From Owenia fusiformis (Eukaryota > Annelida > Polychaeta > Sabellida > Oweniidae): DNA of 64,000 bases. A model generated the notes under the pieces. It did no database searches. It saw nothing but the letters and a program-made list of their open reading frames with translations, and was not told the origin of the DNA. The stretch covers positions 38,132,867 through 38,196,866 of the forward strand of contig CAIIXF020000008.1 in NCBI GenBank assembly GCA_903813345.2. Reading direction: 5' to 3'. Below, piece by piece: positions 59,801-64,000 of the stretch; positions within the stretch are counted from its first letter, which is position 1; every line of letters starts with the position of its first letter. The translations under genes were made by a program, and so were the position numbers.

Positions 59801-60804
59801 CGTGGAGCGGACGGAGCAACATTACGGAAGCGTATTGCTAAATTCCATTTGTGCGGGAATTTATTAGATCTAGTCATTTATTATCATTATCCCGATTAAT
59901 TTTCTTCATTTATAGTAAATAGAGCGGAAATATTCATGAAGGAGGCCGAGGTAATCAAGTGGTCATGTGTTGTCAAAGTTCAAAATTTGCATATCTCGTT
60001 TGGATCTCGTGAACTCAAACGTCCTTGACATTGATTTCGCGATCTACTTATGAACACATCCTGAAGTTTCGGTGAGTCTGAACATTTCATTATTTTATAT
60101 CAACTTGTACCCGCCTTATACAAATATTTTTGCTTCTAGTTTAAGATGAACATCTCTTCAACATATTCACCAATTTTCAAGGTGAACATTCTTATAATAA
60201 ACGAGAAATTAATGTGCAAAAAATATCACCGCGATTTCCACAGGAAATATATCAATCATAACAGACCGAATATTATATTCGGTCTGTTGGATACATACTA
60301 ATGTGTTGTGTGGTGAAATAAACCTCATATCATATTGAAATAGATCCCCAGCGATAAAGTAAATATGTGGACCAGCTCATATGATGATGAAAATGCAGTG
60401 ATGAATCATTCAATGATGCAAATACAAATACAAATGTTTGACATCATCAGACAACAAATGCTACAAGTACCAAAGACATGAATTAATATACATGTACTAT
60501 ATTCTATGCAAAAGGTTTAAAAAATAATGAACAGCTTTAAGAATGCTTATATTTAATCAATACATCCAGAATCCTGAATCTGAGTGAAAATTTTATTGAA
60601 ATTGAAAAGCAAAAAAATATTTGCCACTCATTTCAGAATGCGATTACGCCAATACAAACGTTTAAACAAATAAACTAATTAATATTAATGAAATATCTAT
60701 GAATAAAGACTTACATTGTTCATCTGAGTTACCCATTTCCCTTGCTCTGGTAGTGAGAAACAGGAATGAAACGTCAGAAACAGGAAAAGTCCCACGAATT
60801 CCAT
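44843..60804 (-). CDS. TMEM87: TMEM87A/B-type seven-transmembrane Golgi protein, complete, 19 exons
   Basis: Exons (minus): 60804-60715, 59117-59048, 58588-58488, 57783-57658, 53886-53785, 52843-52496, 51734-51602, 51337-51276, 50935-50815, 50609-50447, 50190-50097, 49633-49555, 49048-48941, 48461-48403, 47656-47553, 46915-46845, 46564-46494, 45324-45272, 44915-44843. All junctions are GT-AG and every phase fits, giving 675 residues. Residues 1-17 are a signal peptide. A luminal domain follows, with [16 protein letters not shown] typical of the family. Seven hydrophobic segments span about 335-575 ([54 protein letters not shown]). The tail is acidic (ILDSDEEIM). Family members sit in the Golgi membrane, act in trafficking, and TMEM87A has been linked to ion conductance. 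Exon 6 is an extra cassette; without it the length is 559, the usual size. I cannot tell A from B. Confidence 0.9.
45026..45195. mobile_element. CAGGTGTAAAAG family element, copy 2
   Basis: Bounded by 'ggtgtaaaagggtagg' and the inverse 'tttaacacc', and matching 2921-3092 throughout, including 'agggccagtaagggccgtta'. It lies in the last intron of the TMEM87-type gene. Confidence 0.8.
45494..45880 (+). CDS. Hypothetical frame antisense to a TMEM87 intron
   Basis: A 128-codon open frame on the plus strand, within the intron between exons 17 and 18. The last two thirds (from about '[12 protein letters not shown]' on) have a protein-like composition and normal codon mixture, unlike the AT-rich surroundings. 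A good donor, 'acgag|gtaagtg', lies at 45873, so it could be an exon. No domain was recognised. Alternatives: a captured fragment of a mobile element, or chance. Confidence 0.25.
   Translation: MMQCLMMTVSLSVSLFKIIFRNKKTSIKIECKASAANVIGISHSLHGVISPIRLPCDIGVPKYFQTADFFDLDAGSIFQFLSYIRHTDNALDLRTTMKKFTNKHYHLPEIAGPLITLFNAKKCKLGTR
48517..48615. mobile_element. ATGTCACCACC family element, copy 4 (fragment)
   Basis: 'acaaggcattaacatgcaa' and 'atcaccacctgtcatttg' match the left half of the family. The right end is not clear, so it is probably truncated. It lies between exons 13 and 14 of the TMEM87-type gene. Confidence 0.6.
49905..50047. mobile_element. ACAGTAAAACCT family fragment
   Basis: Ends 'ggtgttcaggttttactgta' on the plus strand, the inverse of 'tacagtaaaacct', and carries the 'gtgaacacctaatctga' text shared with 55873-55950. 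Boundaries are approximate. Confidence 0.45.
51023..51100. mobile_element. ATGTCACCACC family fragment, copy 5
   Basis: 'acaaggcattaacatgataa' and 'aatgtcaccaccagtatta' match the left end of the family; the rest is not recognisable. Confidence 0.5.
51798..51990. repeat. Tandem array, about 30-40-bp unit, in a TMEM87 intron
   Basis: Six or so copies of a unit built on 'agtacaattaatgaaattaa' plus 'ggactaaaatagtac', between exons 6 and 7. Some units carry an extra 'agtcta'. Confidence 0.85.
52052..52152. repeat. Hairpin of about 100 bp
   Basis: 'aataggttattt' with 'gggattgaatatgggtttta' is inverted at 'taaaacccatattcaatccc' with 'aaataacctatt'. A 'caatacgattttttc' array follows at 52245-52365. 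It lies in the intron between exons 6 and 7. Confidence 0.75.
52496..52843 (-). repeat. TMEM87 exon 6: cassette with a 15-bp coding repeat
   Basis: The exon is 348 nt, phase 0 at both ends, so it can be skipped without breaking the frame. Its 5' part is eight or nine copies of a 15-bp unit (type 'aatcctccagctgtg') coding for NPPA(V/T/A). The 3' part is a Lys/Thr/Ser/Pro-rich, uncharged-to-basic stretch ([19 protein letters not shown]). The whole looks like a disordered luminal insertion placed before the family-conserved [13 protein letters not shown] block of exon 7. It may be alternatively spliced; no transcript data were available. Confidence 0.85.
53530..53780. repeat. Low-complexity CAC/ACC-rich tract
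   Basis: Imperfect repeats such as 'cacaccacatcat' and 'accacaccatatcatacc' run up to the edge of the exon at 53785. The strand-specific composition (C and A only for long runs) is notable, but no gene is present. Confidence 0.8.
53957..54076. repeat. 21-bp tandem array in a TMEM87 intron
   Basis: Six copies of 'atagggctatatttcataggc' with few differences. Because 21 is a multiple of three, open frames run through on both strands (GIGLYFI and its complement); these are artefacts. Confidence 0.9.
54757..54933. mobile_element. ACAGTAAAACCT family element with clear inverted ends
   Basis: Starts 'tatacagtaaaacctgtg' and ends 'acaggttatactgta', about 175 bp, non-coding. The best-delimited copy of this family. 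Confidence 0.6.
55340..55465. mobile_element. CGTAGCCAG family fragment, copy 3
   Basis: 'tctttcaccattctgagcac' and 'gaaccccctgg' match the internal part of the element at 28686-28893 (from 28765 on); the left end is missing and the right terminus is degraded. Confidence 0.65.
55873..55950. mobile_element. ACAGTAAAACCT family fragment
   Basis: 'atacagtaaaaccttgtcaa' followed by 'gttcagattagcaggtgttc', text shared with 20032-20541 and 49905-50047. Confidence 0.45.
56049..56541. repeat. Inverted repeat and a 141-bp hairpin
   Basis: 'gtgtatctcatacttgagtg' through 'ggtagata' (56049-56083) is inverted at 56364-56398. Between them are GC-rich 'gagcgggcagg' repeats. At 56401-56541 a separate hairpin has arms of about 60 bp from 'gttatgcac' to 'gtgcataac', with a loop of 'cggtcccttcggtcc' type. 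Confidence 0.8.
57930..58436. mobile_element. Foldback element, TTCGTAACTTTACGAAAG type
   Basis: The block 'aaattcgtaaagttacgaat' with 'cattaacagaacactttcg' (57930-57975) is inverted at about 58320-58430 ('ttcgtaactttacgaaagtt', 'ctgttaatg'), with a second half-copy at the right end. It lies between exons 3 and 4 of the TMEM87-type gene and is non-coding. Confidence 0.7.
59118..60714. other. Intron 1 of the TMEM87-type gene
   Basis: Mostly plain intron. About 59690-60080 has more CpG, a perfect TGACGTCA at 59771-59778, a CACGTG at about 59800, and a donor-like 'tttcg|gtgagt' at 60072. No coding sequence was found. Confidence 0.5.
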
Positions 60805-60860
60805 TTTAAAAACAAGCACTTTTCCGGAGATCAACACTTCCGGGTGGTTAAAAATGAATA
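60805..60860 (-). promoter_or_regulatory. Probable promoter or 5' UTR of the TMEM87-type gene with an ETS-type site
   Basis: Read on the minus strand, CCCGGAAGTG (60835-60844) lies about 30 bp upstream of the ATG, with a second CCGGA closer in. CCGGAAGT is the core bound by ETS/GABP-type factors and is common in TATA-less housekeeping promoters. Only the motif and its position support this. Confidence 0.4.
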
Positions 60861-62293
60861 CAAAAATTAATATTTTTAATAAATGACTTAAATTTGTTAT
60901 TTATGTCAAATAATGAATATCAACTGTTCATTATTTTGATCTTATAAGATTTATTGAATTAATTGATAATAAATCAGTATCCAATCAAATTGCAGTATTA
61001 ATTCATATCTATGATGTGGCCGGAACTATTGATTACACATTGCATTCAATTTTATTACCTTGTACTATATTGCTCACATTGCGTTCAATTTTTTTTAATA
61101 ATACTGGGTGTCCAAAAATTGTATCCGAATAAAGAGGAATAATTTATTTTCCTGACTCTGCCTTTAGATATCCCAATGTATCAGTAGTTGTACAATGTAA
61201 TTCTATATAACCTAATAGGAGCAACAATTAAAGAGAGAATCAGAGATGGCGAGCAGGCTAAACAAAAAATTGTTCCAATTTTAGAATATTTTTGGCTCAT
61301 CTCATTCCTTGTCAAGTCTATTTTCTAAAAATCACAAAAGTACATACTTTATTCCAAGAAAACTAAAGATTTTTACAATAATATATTATTTTTCTATAAG
61401 AATGGTTACCATTCTTATTATTTGGGAGAATTTAAACATTTTTCACCAATTTTTGCACTTTGAATCATTAATAACTTCACCAATTTATTACATATTGTGA
61501 ATCTTTTTGGAGATATTGCATTTGATATTGTAAGGAATAGATTGGTCAGTCAATTAGACAAGTTGCTTGTAATTTTGTCACCCCCTATAGATCTGATTCT
61601 GCCTTTAAATTTGAGGCGCCATTCAACGATCATGGACCATATATATTTAAGTTTGGATATTTCATCAAGTGACTAACATATGTGTTTATTATCTCCTGAG
61701 AAACCCCCTGGATGAACACTATTTGCACTGATATTCCTCTAGAATTGTGGTGATCTTAAACATCTATAAGAAGGACTCCCTTCATAGAAGCTTTGAACTC
61801 AATTTACATTTCTCAATGATGAAATTGATAGCCTCCATAAATTTTAAGAAAATAGGTATATCAAAGAAGATGATTAGCCAAATATTGCTCTGATAGCTCA
61901 GAATTTTTTTTTTCAAATTTTCCCTACAGGCCTTGTTGCCACTTTTTCCTTTAGGTTTCATGAACAGTGAACTAGAACCAATAGGGACATTGTTACAAAT
62001 GCTTCAACTGATTTGGCTATTAACAAATCAATGGGGCCAGAATGGTAGATTTTGAACCTGTGATTCATATATATTATTTCACATTTTTCTTGAGTGGGTA
62101 TTTTATAGCAATGCCTGAAATTGGCCATATTTTGATAAAGTTGGTGGCCAAAAGTAGGTTTACAGTTACAATTTATGGATTCTTGCCGATAACTCATGTA
62201 TAAATTCTCATTTTCAATATGGGCCAGGACTCATATAGATGGACTCATATAGATGGCAGTTCAGTAATATTATGAAAGGTGTTGTCTAGAGGT
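60861..62293. other. Right-hand intergenic stretch
   Basis: Contains the second copy of the 1144-1408 repeat (61229-61497). No gene is recognised. Confidence 0.5.
61229..61497 (+). repeat. Dispersed repeat, copy 2 of 2
   Basis: Same orientation and near-identical to 1144-1408. The flanks are unrelated, so the shared block is an element copy rather than a segmental duplication. Upstream (61105) is 'actgggtgtccaaaaattgt', similar to a mariner-like end. Confidence 0.8.
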
Positions 62294-62302
62294 GTCACGG
62301 AT

Positions 62303-63545
62303 GGGTACACCCCAGTTGTCCGAAACCCAGTTGTCCGAAACCCAGTAGTCCGAAACCCAGTAGTCCGAAACCCAGTTGTCCGAAACCCAGTTGTCCGAAA
62401 CCCATTTCTCCAAAAATATAGTCATACTTTACCAGAGAAAGAGGGGACGTACTTAAGCTTAGCCTCGGGACAGTTTCATGCCATGTATTTGGCCAAATTA
62501 ATGGGATGGACGCATTTTGATGTTCATAAATCTCTCCCCCTCACTTTGAATTGCATCCATTACGGCGTTACCAGAATGGCAGGAACGGGGGATTTATTTT
62601 ACATTGTGATTCTAAAAAAGGTTATTAAAACACAATATATATTACGGAACAGTTTATCGTATCTTCTCAAATCACGGCAAAATAAAATGAAACATTTTGA
62701 AACAGATAAAATAAGTTAACGCATAGAACTTTAAGAATAAAACAGTATACATATTACGTTGTCAAAATATTTCGTCGCATTTAATTTCTTAGTCTCTGTC
62801 TTTTATCAAATCGTAAAAGAACAAAACATTCTAAACTTAATCACTTGGGATTTATTTTTCGGCATTCGTTTCCGGCATTTGTTTTTATGTTCTTCTCCCG
62901 TAATGTATTTGTTTGACAATAATCAGAGAAAGTGCGTATATGTATACATTTGCGTTGCATATTCTGTCACGCAAACAAACGGGTGTGACTTCAATTTCTT
63001 GTCTGTCTGAGGACGTATTAGGAACGAGGTAGAATTAAAGAATTCTTATGAACAAGTCATGCAAGATACTAGAACTAGTAAAGTAATGTATTGGATAAGT
63101 TAATTTCTGATGGATCTGAATATAATATGTTTCAAAACGTTGTCAACAATAGATAACAACATTTAGGCAGATATAGTATCTTGATATATTTGGCTATCAT
63201 GCGTTTAAAATACGTTCCTTAAACTACATGTATGGAGACGTTAGGTGAGAAATATTGCTATTGTACGTTCGGAAAGTATTTGGTTGTATTTTGTAGTTCT
63301 CAAGTTACCCATGAACTTTCGTAGGATAAACATTAAATAATTAACGTCTTGACTTAGCATATTAGCCTAATTTTGCAATGATGTCAACGTGATTCCAATG
63401 TTATGTTGTCGTGATTTGCAGAGGTTGCGACAAGATTCGTTTTCAGAAATTGTATTTTTTAGATAAGATCCCCTAATTTTCGGAGAACTGGGTTTCGGAG
63501 AGCTGGGTTTCGGAAAACTGGGTTTCGGACAACTGGGTTGACCCC
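62303..63545. mobile_element. 1.24-kb TIR element with a perfect 9-bp target duplication
   Basis: Flanked by GTCACGGAT (62294-62302 and 63546-63554). The ends are 'gggtacaccccagttgtccg' and the inverse of 'cggacaactgggttgacccc'. Inside each end is an array of a 15-bp unit (type 'ttgtccgaaacccag'), six copies on the left (62314-62403) and four on the right, in opposite orientation. A 9-bp duplication is usual for Mutator-like elements; no transposase is present. Confidence 0.9.
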
Positions 63546-63554
63546 GTCACGGAT

Positions 63555-63835
63555 ACCTGATCTTGTTCCGATCCGCGGAATTATGCCCCGGAACGGAACA
63601 CAAATTGAGAATTTCGGTTCGGTTCCGGAACAAGAAAATACCCTTTCAGAGGTTCATTCTTTTCACTCCTTCTCATTGAAGAGCTTTTCGCTACCAAATA
63701 GACCTAGATGATCAGCTTATTTTAATCTTATACACGCAGTCACTCTGTTCCGAACCGCTCCGAAATTGTTCCGTTTTGAAGCAAATTGTTCCGAACCGAA
63801 CCGTTCCGATTTTTTTTGTTCTGTGACATGTTGTC
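63555..63835. repeat. Patch of GTTCCGAACC-type repeats, possible outer element
   Basis: Repeated 'ggttccggaac', 'ccgaaccgttccga' and similar motifs over about 250 bp, ending 'gttctgtgacatg'. The left flank of the 62303 element ('ggtgtcacgg') is roughly inverse to this end ('ctgtgaca'), so an outer element of 1.5 kb may have been the target of the inner one. Confidence 0.4.
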
Positions 63836-64000
63836 CAAGGGGTCTTACTCCAATGGAATGGCCTCTATTAATACCTATGTGCCGCTGTATTTCACAGTCA
63901 CACATGCCCCATTGGAGTGTGTGAGTAATATTGCTGTATTAAGCTTCAAATATACAACATTAAGCAAACAAATATCTAATTTTTCTTCATATTTATTTTC
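63836..64000. other. Right edge of the window
   Basis: Nothing recognised. Confidence 0.4.

Noticed and set aside
62279-62719. 146-codon plus-strand frame with VVRNP repeats
   Set aside because: The open frame is a by-product of 15-bp repeats in the left end of the 62303-63545 element; no start context, domain or splice signal supports a gene.
1-64000. Bacterial-type features, CRISPR arrays, rRNA and tRNA genes
   Set aside because: The tandem arrays lack CRISPR spacing and unique spacers, and no conserved rRNA or tRNA stretch was recognised; a covariance-model scan would be needed to exclude tRNAs fully.

Overview
This window looks like a 64-kb piece of an animal nuclear genome, most likely a marine invertebrate. 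It is AT-rich, has GT-AG introns of about 0.1 to 10 kb, and is crowded with long-armed inverted-repeat elements, small TIR elements and LINE retrotransposons. No prokaryotic operon, ribosome-binding-site pattern or CRISPR array is visible. The species cannot be fixed from the sequence alone.

Three split genes can be assembled by hand, because splice sites and reading phase agree at every junction. (1) On the minus strand, 60804 to 44843, a complete 19-exon gene encodes a 675-residue TMEM87A/B-type Golgi membrane protein: signal peptide, luminal domain, seven membrane segments and acidic tail. Its exon 6 is a phase-0/0 cassette that adds 116 residues, part of it a pentapeptide repeat. (2) On the minus strand, 31531 to 17610, four exons encode a 565-residue membrane protein with a Ser/Thr/Pro-rich N-terminus, two adjacent hydrophobic segments and four PPxY motifs. 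Its introns hold a LINE and a 6-kb palindromic element. (3) On the plus strand, 2241 to 6429, two exons encode a small secreted peptide with eight mature cysteines. Its intron is filled with inverted-repeat elements.

The rest is mostly mobile DNA. Three large palindromes dominate: 8583-14994, 18443-24433 and 31986-37357. Two of them carry broken copies of a protein family with an (H/L)EEAD...DTD core and, where preserved, a CXC-type cysteine tail. The first palindrome is interrupted by an insertion that contains a smaller foldback, itself split by a TA-flanked element. Two LINEs are present: an almost full-length EN-RT element with an uninterrupted ORF (about 24729-28490), and a 5'-truncated L1/Tx1-like copy (37872-40240) with a perfect 11-bp target duplication and a poly(A) tail. 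Several small TIR families occur two or more times, some nested with visible target duplications.

Layout: 1-7 kb, cysteine-rich peptide gene and tandem repeats; 8.6-15 kb, nested palindrome; 15-17.5 kb, small repeats; 17.6-31.5 kb, PPxY gene with two large intronic elements; 32-37.4 kb, third palindrome; 37.9-40.2 kb, LINE copy; 40.3-44.8 kb, TMEM87 3' flank or UTR; 44.8-60.9 kb, TMEM87 gene; 61-64 kb, repeats including a 1.24-kb element with a 9-bp duplication. Exon calls rest on sequence signals and phase only; no transcript evidence was available.
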